A stretch of 50,176 bases of DNA from positions 1-50,176 of the forward strand of contig CANITF010000022.1 of assembly GCA_947470515.1 (NCBI GenBank). Direction: 5' to 3'. Position 1 is the stretch's first letter. Every line of letters starts with the position of its first letter. Source of the DNA: Flavobacteriales bacterium (lineage in GTDB: Bacteria; Bacteroidota; Bacteroidia; Flavobacteriales_D; Crocinitomicaceae). Under the pieces are notes generated by a model that had not been told where the DNA came from, searched no databases, and saw only the letters and a program-made list of their open reading frames with translations. Below, one piece after another: positions 8,974 through 17,669 of this stretch. Position numbers and translations under genes: made by a program.

Positions 8974-10014
8974 ATGAAAGCTACCTTAACACTTCTTTCC
9001 GTTTTATTTATTGGGTTAACAGGAAGATCTCAAGACATTCATTTTACCATGTTTAATGCTGCTCCAATGGTTTTAAATCCGGGTGCTGCAGGCGTTTTTG
9101 AAGGGACTTTCAGAGCATCAACTAACTACAAAACTCAATGGGGTTCAATTTCTAGTCCATACCGTACTTTTTCTTTTTCCACAGATGGTGCACTGTTTAA
9201 AAACAAGGGCCGAAATGCATATATGGGGGCTGGATTATCAATGTATCGTGATGTTGCAGGAACCACAAATTTTGGGACAACTAAAATAGACATGACGATT
9301 TCTACTGTTCTACTTTTGGATAGAAATAACACCTTTTCTGTTGGATTGACAGGAGGTTGGGCACAAAGAACTATTTCTCCAGGTAATTTGCAATGGGATG
9401 CACAATTCAATGGACAAGCGTATGATCCAACTTTACCATCCAATGAAAGTTATATTTTTGAAAATAAATCTTATATGGATTTTGGTGTAGGTGCAATGTG
9501 GGCTTATGGCACTGCAGCTTCAACTATTTCATCTTTTGATAAAGTAAAAGCACAAGTAGGTATGGCATATCATCATTTGGCTCGTCCAGAATTGGAAAGT
9601 TATTATGGTACGAGTGAAAAAATGTATTCAAAATTTGTTTTTCATGCGAATATGCATTGGGCAACGGGTTATTCCAAATTGGCTTTGCGACCTCGAATTA
9701 ATGCAATTTTTCAAGGACCAATGCGAGAAATTAATCTTGGGATGATGCTCCGATATTTAGTTAGAGATGGATCTAAATATACAGGAAATGTAAAAGGTTT
9801 TGCAATTGGTTTCGGTGGATACTATCGTCTTGGTGATGCTTTTTCGCCTAGTATTGAACTGGAAATAGCTGGATTATCTATTGGCTATTCATATGATTTT
9901 AACACCTCGAGTTTACGAACAGCCTCAAATGGCTTTGGAGGATCTGAAATTTATTTAAAATTCCAAAATCCGAATCCGTTTTTTGTATTTTCGAGAACGC
10001 CTAGTTTTTGGTAA
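8974..10014 (+). CDS. PorP/SprF family outer-membrane protein (type IX secretion partner)
   Basis: A 346-aa protein with a signal peptide (ending GLTGRSQ). It opens with the family hallmark DIHFTMFNAAPMVLNPGAAG and continues as alternating amphipathic beta strands to a C-terminal aromatic residue (PSFW), as expected for an outer-membrane beta-barrel. PorP/SprF proteins help secrete or anchor type B C-terminal-domain cargo and are commonly encoded just after that cargo. The gene starts 2 bp after the stop of the 1019-aa cargo gene, so the two form a dedicated pair. No terminator is obvious after it. Confidence 0.93.
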   Translation: MKATLTLLSVLFIGLTGRSQDIHFTMFNAAPMVLNPGAAGVFEGTFRASTNYKTQWGSISSPYRTFSFSTDGALFKNKGRNAYMGAGLSMYRDVAGTTNFGTTKIDMTISTVLLLDRNNTFSVGLTGGWAQRTISPGNLQWDAQFNGQAYDPTLPSNESYIFENKSYMDFGVGAMWAYGTAASTISSFDKVKAQVGMAYHHLARPELESYYGTSEKMYSKFVFHANMHWATGYSKLALRPRINAIFQGPMREINLGMMLRYLVRDGSKYTGNVKGFAIGFGGYYRLGDAFSPSIELEIAGLSIGYSYDFNTSSLRTASNGFGGSEIYLKFQNPNPFFVFSRTPSFW

Positions 10015-10293
10015 ATACTGTTTCAACAGATTGCAACCTCTAGATTTCCTAAACACAAAGATGATTTTAATTTCGTCAGCATTCAATTATTTTGGAAATC
10101 ACTTGTAATCAAGTGTATAAAACAATTATTCTCAATTGCTGAAGGTCATTTGTTATAACAACTTCAAAAGATGGCGCTTACTGTCCTTAAAAAGCAAAAA
10201 AATTATAATAATTTGGCACGTTTTGAAGGATTAAATTGTGAACTTCACAAAACTTTTTAGCTATCTTGTTGTTCTTAATAATAAATTCTATTC

Positions 10294-11403
10294 ATGCCAA
10301 GATCCGGTTATGTTTTTACACCATATGAAGCTCCTGAACAAACACCTTTTGATAAATTGTTTGATATATTCAGTGAGCTCATCACACACACATCTGGGGA
10401 CGTTGACGAAGCGCTTGATTGGTTAAATGTTCTCGATAAAGAATATTCGTTAACTACGGATGAATATGCAATGGAGGATTTCATCGAAGATTTGAAGAAG
10501 AAAGGCTATTTGCGTGAAGAAATTGAACCGGATGGAAAAGGACAGTTATCAATAACGGCTAAAACAGAACGCGTTTTGCGTAAAAATGCTTTGGACCAAA
10601 TATTCGGGAAAATAAAAAAGAGTGGCGCTGGAAATCATAAATCCAAAAAAAGTGGTCAAGGTGATGAAGCAACTGGAGAGTTTCGTGATTTTCAATTCGG
10701 TGATTCTATCGAAAATATCTCCATCACTGAAAGTTTAAAGAACGCACAAATAAATAATGGAATTGGTGATTTTAAATTAACCGAACAAGATTTAGTTGTT
10801 GAGGATACGCACCACAAATCGCAAATGAGTACGGTTTTGATGATTGATATCAGTCACAGCATGATTTTATATGGTGAGGACAGAATAACACCAGCCAAAA
10901 AAGTTGCGATGGCACTTGCTGAACTGATTACAACCTCTTATCCAAAAGATACCTTGGATGTTATTGTTTTTGGAAACGATGCATGGCCGATCAAGATTAA
11001 AGACCTCCCATATCTTCAAGTTGGTCCTTATCATACCAACACCGTTGCAGGTTTGGAATTGGCAATGGATATTCTTCGCAGAAAACGCAATACCAACAAA
11101 CAAATATTTATGATCACTGATGGCAAACCAAGTTGCCTTCGTTTGCCAGATGGTCAATATTACAAAAATAGCAATGGTCTGGATGAAACGATTGTGGAAA
11201 AGTGTTACAACATGGCCGCACAAGCGCGAAAAATGCACATTCCAATTACAACCTTCATGATTGCACAAGACCCTTATTTGCAATCATTCATTGAAGAATT
11301 TACGAAATCAAATAAAGGAAAAGCATTTTATACCGGATTAAAAGGATTGGGCGAAATGATTTTTCACGATTATGAAACAAACAGAAAAAAACGAATTAAC
11401 TGA
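10294..11403 (+). CDS. VWA-domain protein paired with MoxR-like ATPase
   Basis: A 369-aa cytosolic protein. Residues 1-110 are a helical, charged N-terminal domain and 110-130 a Gly/Lys linker. The von Willebrand A domain begins near 178 with the metal-ion-dependent adhesion motif D185-I-S187-H-S189. The second MIDAS threonine lies in GPYHTNTVAG and the third element in TDGKP. VWA proteins of this type work with a MoxR-class AAA+ partner (as ViaA with RavA, CoxE with CoxD, NorD with NorQ) in metal-dependent maturation or chaperoning. The AAA+ partner gene follows directly. The start ATG follows an AT-rich leader. No client enzyme is adjacent, so the target is unknown. Confidence 0.88.
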   Translation: MPRSGYVFTPYEAPEQTPFDKLFDIFSELITHTSGDVDEALDWLNVLDKEYSLTTDEYAMEDFIEDLKKKGYLREEIEPDGKGQLSITAKTERVLRKNALDQIFGKIKKSGAGNHKSKKSGQGDEATGEFRDFQFGDSIENISITESLKNAQINNGIGDFKLTEQDLVVEDTHHKSQMSTVLMIDISHSMILYGEDRITPAKKVAMALAELITTSYPKDTLDVIVFGNDAWPIKIKDLPYLQVGPYHTNTVAGLELAMDILRRKRNTNKQIFMITDGKPSCLRLPDGQYYKNSNGLDETIVEKCYNMAAQARKMHIPITTFMIAQDPYLQSFIEEFTKSNKGKAFYTGLKGLGEMIFHDYETNRKKRIN

Positions 11404-11407
11404 TACG

Positions 11408-12868
11408 ATGAACACAACAAGCAACACGTTTGGCGCTTTAAAAGCAGCAGGATACACTTCCAAAAGTATTAAAACAGAACTTCGAGACAACTTAATTGCA
11501 GCACTTAAATCTGGTGAGACAACTTTCCCTGGAATGCATGGATATGAACAAACAGTTATTCCGCAACTAGAGCGTGCAATCCTTTCGAAACACAACATCA
11601 ATTTATTGGGATTGCGTGGACAAGGAAAAACGCGTATTGCTCGTTTGATGATCAATTTATTAGATGAATATATTCCAGTTGTTTCTGGTAGTGAAATGAA
11701 CGATGATCCCTTCAATCCAATTAGCCTTTTTGCGCGTGATTTAATTGCTGAAAAAGGAGATGAAACACCAATCGTTTGGATGCACCGTTCGGATCGCTTT
11801 TTTGAAAAATTAGCTACGCCAGATGTTACAATTGCAGACTTAATTGGAGACATAGACCCAATAAAAGCGGCGAATTTAAAGTTGAATTATTCGGATGAAA
11901 GAGTCTTGCATTTTGGAATGATTCCTCGTGCGAACCGTTGTATTTTTGTAATCAATGAATTGCCTGATTTACAAGCGCGTATTCAAGTTGCTTTGTTCAA
12001 TATTTTAGAGGAGGGCGATATTCAGATTCGTGGATTTAAATTACGTCTTCCGTTGGATCTTCAATTCGTGTTTACAGCAAATCCAGAAGATTACACCAAT
12101 AGAGGAAGTATTGTTACCCCGTTAAAAGATAGAATTGGCTCACAAATATTAACGCATTATTCAGCTGATATTAAAACAGCAAAGACAATCACAACCCAAG
12201 AATCTGACAAATTGGAAAATCGTCATTTTAACGTTTATGTTCCTGAGTTGGCAAAAGATATTTTAGAACAAATAGCATTTGAAGCACGCGAGAGCGAATA
12301 CATTGATCATAAAAGTGGTGTCAGTGCGCGAATGAGTATCACAGCATACGAAAATTTGGTAAGTACTGCAGAACGAAGAGCAATCTTGAACGATGAGAAG
12401 GAAACAACTGTTCGCTTCAGTGATTTGATTGGAATGATTCCTTCCATCACAGGAAAAGTTGAACTTGTTTATGAAGGAGAGCAGGAAGGAACATCTTTCG
12501 TTGCTAATCATTTAATCAGTGAAGCAACGAAAACACTATTCTTGACCTATTTCCCAAAAATTGAAAAGCTCAAAAAGCCAGATCAAGAGACACCATATGA
12601 TGCAGTATTAACTTGGTTTTTTGAAGCAGATTCATTCGAATTGGAAGATGAAATGGATCAAGAATCTTATGCCTCTGCATTGAATGACATTGAACCTTTG
12701 AAAAAACTTATTCTGAAATACCAGCCAAACGTTGCAGCAATTGATATGCCTTTTTTAATGGAATTTGTCTTATGGGCATTGGTTGATTTGAAACAATTAT
12801 CAAAACGAAGAACTGCGAATGGAATGTCGTTTAATGACCTTTATGATAATTTGTTGAAAGGAATATGA
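11408..12868 (+). CDS. MoxR/Mg-chelatase-like AAA+ ATPase
   Basis: The protein has 486 aa from the chosen ATG 4 bp after the VWA stop. An earlier in-frame ATG at 11372 would add 12 residues and overlap the VWA gene by 32 bp. Walker A is G68-L-R-G-Q-G-K-T75. The Walker B/sensor block is IFVINELPDLQARIQVAL, in which NE replaces the common DE. ANPEDYTNRG and TPLKDRIG (sensor/arginine-finger region) follow. The NELPDL form is normal for this Mg-chelatase-like MoxR subgroup, so loss of activity is not implied. The protein probably forms a hexameric ring that uses ATP to remodel a client through the upstream VWA protein. The last codons overlap the metallo-hydrolase start by 4 bp (ATGA), indicating translational coupling. 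Confidence 0.9.
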   Translation: MNTTSNTFGALKAAGYTSKSIKTELRDNLIAALKSGETTFPGMHGYEQTVIPQLERAILSKHNINLLGLRGQGKTRIARLMINLLDEYIPVVSGSEMNDDPFNPISLFARDLIAEKGDETPIVWMHRSDRFFEKLATPDVTIADLIGDIDPIKAANLKLNYSDERVLHFGMIPRANRCIFVINELPDLQARIQVALFNILEEGDIQIRGFKLRLPLDLQFVFTANPEDYTNRGSIVTPLKDRIGSQILTHYSADIKTAKTITTQESDKLENRHFNVYVPELAKDILEQIAFEARESEYIDHKSGVSARMSITAYENLVSTAERRAILNDEKETTVRFSDLIGMIPSITGKVELVYEGEQEGTSFVANHLISEATKTLFLTYFPKIEKLKKPDQETPYDAVLTWFFEADSFELEDEMDQESYASALNDIEPLKKLILKYQPNVAAIDMPFLMEFVLWALVDLKQLSKRRTANGMSFNDLYDNLLKGI

Positions 12869-13896
12869 GTAAACAATTTGGGGGTAAAGTTACTTCTGAA
12901 GAGATCTCAAATTATAGCCGTTCCAAACATTGGGACGGTAAAAAATTCAACAACTTGGAAGAAACAAAGATGGACATTCCATTTAAAGCGATTCCGAAGC
13001 TGTTGTATAAACAATTATTCAAGCGTAAGAATGGACAACCGAAAGAGAAAATCAAGTTTGTCCCATTCAATTCCACAACTTTTTTGGCTCCTTCTGAGCA
13101 GATGAAATTTATTTGGTATGGGCACTCTGCCCTATTGATGCGTTTAAAAAACAAAACGATTCTCATTGATCCAATGTTTGGAACAGATGCAGCGCCAATT
13201 GCTCCTTTTTCTATTAAACGCTTTAACTCCATTACAACAGACTTCATTTCGGATTTACCCGAAATAGATATATTACTAATGTCCCACGATCATTACGACC
13301 ATTTGGATTTAAAAAGTATCCAATTGTTAAAAGGAAAAGTGAAAAACTTTTACGTTGCATTAGGAGTTGGAAGGCACTTGATCAGCTGGGGAATTAACCC
13401 TTCAGCTATCACAGAATTTGATTGGTGGGAGAAAAAGCAATACGAAGACATCGATTTCACCTTTACACCTACACGTCATTTTTCGGGTAGAGGAATGCGT
13501 GACCGTTTCAAAGGATTATGGGGAGGTTGGGTTATCAAAACGGATACTGAAAACAATTGGTTTAGTGGTGACGGAGGTTATGGAACACATTTCAAAGAAA
13601 TTGGGGATAAATTGGGTCCTTTTGATTTCGCTTTTATGGAGTGTGGACAATACAATAAATTATGGCGTCCCATTCACCTATTTCCAGACGAATGTATCCA
13701 AGCAGCAATAGATGCAAACGCAAAAAAGTTAATGCCCGTTCATTGGGGAAGTTTCAATTTATCGGATCACGCTTGGACGGAACCAGCAGATCAATTTGTT
13801 GAAGAATGCAAAAAAAGTGCAATCCCTTATCTCACACCAATGCTTGGTGAATTGATCACGCCAATGTTGCAGGTGGAGAATAAACATTGGTGGTAA
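12865..13896 (+). CDS. Metallo-beta-lactamase-fold hydrolase (UlaG/NAPE-PLD-like)
   Basis: A 343-aa protein. The metal-binding signature H141-D-H143-Y-D145-H146 is preceded by IWYGHSALLMRL and ILIDPMF, and followed by TPTRHFSGRG, SGDGGYG and PVHWGSF. This is the two-metal MBL fold in the form found in UlaG and N-acyl-phosphatidylethanolamine phospholipase D relatives. It lacks an evident signal peptide, so cytosolic action is likely. It shares the ATGA overlap with the AAA+ gene, making a VWA-AAA-MBL operon. The substrate is unknown; phosphodiester or lactone bonds are plausible from the family. It may be the client or effector of the VWA/AAA pair, but that is inference from position only. 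Confidence 0.87.
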   Translation: MSKQFGGKVTSEEISNYSRSKHWDGKKFNNLEETKMDIPFKAIPKLLYKQLFKRKNGQPKEKIKFVPFNSTTFLAPSEQMKFIWYGHSALLMRLKNKTILIDPMFGTDAAPIAPFSIKRFNSITTDFISDLPEIDILLMSHDHYDHLDLKSIQLLKGKVKNFYVALGVGRHLISWGINPSAITEFDWWEKKQYEDIDFTFTPTRHFSGRGMRDRFKGLWGGWVIKTDTENNWFSGDGGYGTHFKEIGDKLGPFDFAFMECGQYNKLWRPIHLFPDECIQAAIDANAKKLMPVHWGSFNLSDHAWTEPADQFVEECKKSAIPYLTPMLGELITPMLQVENKHWW

Positions 13897-13968
13897 AAGC
13901 CTCGCCGTCCTTCGATGTCCGTTACCGAAATCCTTCGACTTCCTTATTAATGACTTTTATGTCTTCAA

Positions 13969-15045
13969 CTAAATTTTCCCCAATTCCTTTAATAACGAAT
14001 AGTGTCCAATTACTGCTTGTCTAAATGTGTCGTGAACAATATATGGCGTGTTAAATTCTTTGGCCGTGTTTTTAATGATTGTTGAGATTTTCGGATAATG
14101 AACATGAGAAACATCCGGAAAAAGATGATGCTCAATTTGATAATTTAAACCTCCGAAAAAATAGGTTAGTAGTTTATTATCCATGGCAAAATTGGATGTT
14201 GTCATTAATTGATGAATATGCCAATTTTCACGCTCAAAATTGTCATTTTTATCTCTGAAAGTACATATAGGAACAACATGAGCCGTTTGAAAAATAATTG
14301 TCATAACGACTCCAGCAACAACAAGCATGGTAAGAAACATTGATATTACCATTCCATTGGAAAGATCCAAATAAAGCATCGGAACAATAAGAAATATCAA
14401 GAAAAAAATGAACTTTTTTATCAAAACACTAAATAGAATTGAGATAAATTCAAGTCCAGGTTGAATAAATCCCATCTTTTTGTACTTAAAGATCTTCATG
14501 AAATCTTTCACTGTGACCCATTCAATAATAAGTAATCCATAAATAAAGGTCGCATAAAGATGTTGGTATTTATGAAACCATTTTTTAGGTTGATCTTTCG
14601 TAAATCGAAAAACAAAACGCGTTTCGATGTCATCATCCAAACCACTAACATTTGGATATGTATGATGCAACACATTATGTTCAATTTTCCATATTTTAGA
14701 TTCTACTCCAATTGCAATAACTGGAATTTCAAGGATCAGTTTTATATATTTATTTTTTGAATATGAACCATGCACAAAATCATGCATAACCGTAATGCCC
14801 ACAAATGCTTGTCCCAGACCGAATACAGCCCATAAAACAAATAGAAGGGGAATATTTTCTATTCCTCCAAAAAGAATAATTAAATAAATTGTAAAATAAT
14901 ACCCTACAATGAATACCGTTTTATTGACCATTTCCTGATTTGCCCTGCGATCAATTTTATTCATCTTGAAAAAAGAATTCACACGGCTGTTTAAAGCTTC
15001 GGAAAAGGCACTATTTGTATCTTTCGAGAAGGAATACTTTTGCAT
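13969..15045 (-). CDS. Membrane fatty acid desaturase (front-end/acyl-lipid type)
   Basis: A 358-aa protein with four or more membrane helices and the three histidine boxes of integral-membrane desaturases: H88-D-F-V-H92, H123-N-V-L-H-H128, and QIEHHLFP near the C-terminus. A Gln at the start of the third box is typical of front-end (delta-5/6-like) desaturases, here without a fused cytochrome b5 domain. It should insert a double bond into an acyl chain using a di-iron centre, O2 and an external electron donor. It borders the FAAL/P450/sulfotransferase cluster and is divergent from the sulfotransferase gene across 162 bp, which may hold both promoters. Substrate position cannot be assigned. 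Confidence 0.92.
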   Translation of the reverse strand: MQKYSFSKDTNSAFSEALNSRVNSFFKMNKIDRRANQEMVNKTVFIVGYYFTIYLIILFGGIENIPLLFVLWAVFGLGQAFVGITVMHDFVHGSYSKNKYIKLILEIPVIAIGVESKIWKIEHNVLHHTYPNVSGLDDDIETRFVFRFTKDQPKKWFHKYQHLYATFIYGLLIIEWVTVKDFMKIFKYKKMGFIQPGLEFISILFSVLIKKFIFFLIFLIVPMLYLDLSNGMVISMFLTMLVVAGVVMTIIFQTAHVVPICTFRDKNDNFERENWHIHQLMTTSNFAMDNKLLTYFFGGLNYQIEHHLFPDVSHVHYPKISTIIKNTAKEFNTPYIVHDTFRQAVIGHYSLLKELGKI

Positions 15046-15207
15046 GCGTTAAAAAATATTCGTTGAAAAATTCGTAAATCAAAGTGAAAGTTAATAAGTT
15101 AAAATCAACAAAGAATAATATTGTGTAATTTTCACCTTAAATAAGTGATGTTGATCAATCAATAATGGTTCTTTCAAAGAATCTCAATTAAATGAAACAC
15201 CTCAAAA

Positions 15208-16296
15208 ATGAATAAATTTGGAAGGAAAATTCCTTTTTTTCCTGTTTTTTCCCTGTTCAAAATGGCTTTTCAAAATGGGGGGATTAGTTTTGGCAAAACG
15301 CCTCTTTTTATTGGTTACGTCATTCGCTATTTACTATTGGAACCCTTTAGAATCGCTGAATTACTTATTTATAACAGAAGATTAAAAAACCACGTTTTAA
15401 CCGCTGATCCAATTTTCATATTGGGCCATTGGAGAAGTGGCACTTCTCATCTCCAAAATTTAATAGTACAAGATCCAAGAAATACTACCACAAGTATTTA
15501 CCAATTTTTATTTTTCGATAATTACTTCTTATCCGAAAAATGGCTAAAAAAACCTTTGAATTCTTTTTGCCGCATTTTCAAAATTCCCTATTCATTTCAG
15601 AGAACACTGATGAATCTTGATTTACCAGGAGAATTGGAATCTGCCATGTGTTCCATGTGCAGTTCGAGTAGTTATACTTGGGGGCATATCTTCCCTAGCC
15701 AATTCGAGAAATGGTCCAATCAATTTATTGCTCTAAATAATACAAGAAACGCTGAATCATGGATTGAAGATTATGACTATTTGATTCGAAAACTTTCCTA
15801 TGGATCAAAGGGTAAACAAGTCATTGTAAAGTCACCTGGAGACACCGCGAGAGTTGAAGTTTTACTTAAAAAATACCCGTCTGCCAAGTTTATTTACATT
15901 CATCGGGACCCAATTGATGTCTTCCATTCAAGCAAATATCTTTGGAATGTTATTCAACAACAAAATAGTTTTCAAAGAATATCAGATGATGAAATTGATC
16001 ACATCGTTATAAAAACATATAAACTTGTCATTGACACGTATTTGAAATCAAGAAGTTCTATCCCAGAAGGTCAATTGGTAGAAATAAGTTTTACGCAAAT
16101 TCAGCAAGCCCCTTTGGAAACAATGAAAACAATTTATAAATTGTTAAGCTTGGGTGATTTTCCTGAAAACAAACTTCAGCCTTTTATTAAGAAAAATGAA
16201 TCCTTTAAAATTTCTCACTACAAAACATCACCAGAACTTCTAAGCAAGTTAAATCAAGAATGGGGTTCTTGCACATTTGAATTGTTAGAAAAGTAG
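15208..16296 (+). CDS. PAPS-dependent sulfotransferase
   Basis: A 362-aa protein of the sulfotransferase_3 type. The 5'-phosphosulfate loop is G73-H-W-R-S-G-T-S80 followed by LQNLIVQDP. The 3'-phosphate-binding region is FIYIHRDPIDVFHSS (about residues 228-242). It should transfer a sulfo group from PAPS to a hydroxyl (or amine) of an acceptor. There is no signal peptide; a hydrophobic stretch near the N-terminus (about 30-55) could be membrane-associated. It converges on the P450 gene with only 5 bp between the stops. Within this cluster a lipid alcohol is a plausible acceptor, but sugars or peptides cannot be excluded. No PAPS synthesis genes are visible nearby. Confidence 0.9.
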   Translation: MNKFGRKIPFFPVFSLFKMAFQNGGISFGKTPLFIGYVIRYLLLEPFRIAELLIYNRRLKNHVLTADPIFILGHWRSGTSHLQNLIVQDPRNTTTSIYQFLFFDNYFLSEKWLKKPLNSFCRIFKIPYSFQRTLMNLDLPGELESAMCSMCSSSSYTWGHIFPSQFEKWSNQFIALNNTRNAESWIEDYDYLIRKLSYGSKGKQVIVKSPGDTARVEVLLKKYPSAKFIYIHRDPIDVFHSSKYLWNVIQQQNSFQRISDDEIDHIVIKTYKLVIDTYLKSRSSIPEGQLVEISFTQIQQAPLETMKTIYKLLSLGDFPENKLQPFIKKNESFKISHYKTSPELLSKLNQEWGSCTFELLEK

Positions 16297-16301
16297 ATCA
16301 C

Positions 16302-17660
16302 TTATTCTTTAACCCGCGTAAATTTCATATTCACCGGTCCATCGGGCTTAAGTAGCATCATGGCATGCAAACCAACATCCTTTTTTGACACCAATTCAAA
16401 ATCATATTTTCGTATAATAGCACTCATCACCAAGAGTATTTGCATTTTAGCCATGTTTTGACCGATACAAACTCTTGGTCCACCGCCAAAAGGTATATGT
16501 GCAAAAGGATGTTGCTTTTCATTTAAACTCAAATCAAAACGACTTGGATCAAATTTATCTGGATCCGGCCAATACTCTTCGTTGTGGTGGGCACCATAGA
16601 TATATGGAATTACTGTTGTTCCCTTCGGAATTTTAAATCCTTTGAATTCATCATCTGCTTGCGCTTCGCGGTCTATCATCCAGAACGGAGGGTAAATTCG
16701 CATGGCTTCGTCCAATACGGCAATCGTATAATTAAGGCTATGCAGTCGTGAATAATTAACCTCATCATCCCCAAAATTCGCTTCAATTTCCGTTCTGATC
16801 TTTGTAACACATTCTGGATGTTTGGACATGATGTAGAACGCCCAAGTAGCTGCTGTTGTTGATGTCTCATTTCCGGCAACGAGTAGCTGAAGTATTTCAA
16901 CCTTTACTTTTTCATCCGTCATATATTCATCGGTCCCTTTGAATGGTGTGGATAGAATCAGCTCTAAAATATCACTTCCTTCACCCAATTTCTTCCTTCT
17001 TTCTTCGAGATAATCGATAATTATTTGATCTCCTTCTTTTCTGATTTTATGGTATTTTTTATCTTGTCCAGTCAAGAAATACCAAGGCATCAAATATGGC
17101 TGAACAACTTTTTTCACTATGTATCTCTGAATATCTGCTATTGCCGCTGCGAATTTTTCGAGTTCCTCCTCTTTCATCTGACTTCCAAAAAGTGATTTCC
17201 CGACAGAACGCAAGGTGAACCTCACCATTTGATCGTGAATGTCCAATGGACCTTTCTCCACTGCAAGGTCAAAATCATGCATAAAGTCATTCAGTACTTG
17301 TAGTTGCAAAGGCAACATTTCAGATAGCCTACCTCTTGTGAAGCCCATACTAAGCAGTTTACGCTGACGTAACCAATAATCACCATGGCTGTTTGTTAAA
17401 CCTATTCCCTGAAATTCAACAAATCGCTCTGTTTGAATGTGCGATTTGTGATAATTGTCATTGTTGTCTTTTAGGACATGCTTCAATAGTTCAGGATCAG
17501 CGGTAACAACGGTATTTCGAATCCCAAACCTTAGCTGAAAGGTAGGACCTAATTTCTTTCTGTACTTCTCAAAAACAACTACAGGGCTTTTCAACATTTC
17601 TCTTGTATCCAGCAGCGTTTCAGCGATTGAAATTTTAGGTATCCCTGTTTTACTTGACAT
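16302..17660 (-). CDS. Cytochrome P450
   Basis: A 452-aa P450 with the full set of signatures: I-helix oxygen-binding AGNETSTTA, K-helix ExxR (DEAMRIYP), the PERF-like DPDKFDPSRFD, and the haem loop FGGGPRVCIG with proximal Cys398. No membrane anchor is seen, so it is probably soluble and needs separate ferredoxin/reductase partners, which are not in the window. The closest general resemblance is to fatty-acid or alkane hydroxylating CYP4/CYP102-like enzymes. The gene starts 9 bp after the stop of the FAAL-ACP-reductase, so the two share a transcript. Probable role: hydroxylation or other oxidation of the acyl chain handled by that enzyme. Confidence 0.95.
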   Translation of the reverse strand: MSSKTGIPKISIAETLLDTREMLKSPVVVFEKYRKKLGPTFQLRFGIRNTVVTADPELLKHVLKDNNDNYHKSHIQTERFVEFQGIGLTNSHGDYWLRQRKLLSMGFTRGRLSEMLPLQLQVLNDFMHDFDLAVEKGPLDIHDQMVRFTLRSVGKSLFGSQMKEEELEKFAAAIADIQRYIVKKVVQPYLMPWYFLTGQDKKYHKIRKEGDQIIIDYLEERRKKLGEGSDILELILSTPFKGTDEYMTDEKVKVEILQLLVAGNETSTTAATWAFYIMSKHPECVTKIRTEIEANFGDDEVNYSRLHSLNYTIAVLDEAMRIYPPFWMIDREAQADDEFKGFKIPKGTTVIPYIYGAHHNEEYWPDPDKFDPSRFDLSLNEKQHPFAHIPFGGGPRVCIGQNMAKMQILLVMSAIIRKYDFELVSKKDVGLHAMMLLKPDGPVNMKFTRVKE

Positions 17661-17669
17661 AATCTAAAG

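Noticed and set aside
10238-10426. 62-codon plus-strand ORF
   Set aside because: Overlaps the VWA gene in another frame; composition is a shadow of the real gene.
11408-12868. NE instead of DE in the AAA+ Walker B region, as a sign of lost activity
   Set aside because: The NELPDL form is, as far as I recall, normal for this Mg-chelatase-like MoxR subgroup, and the arginine-finger region is intact.
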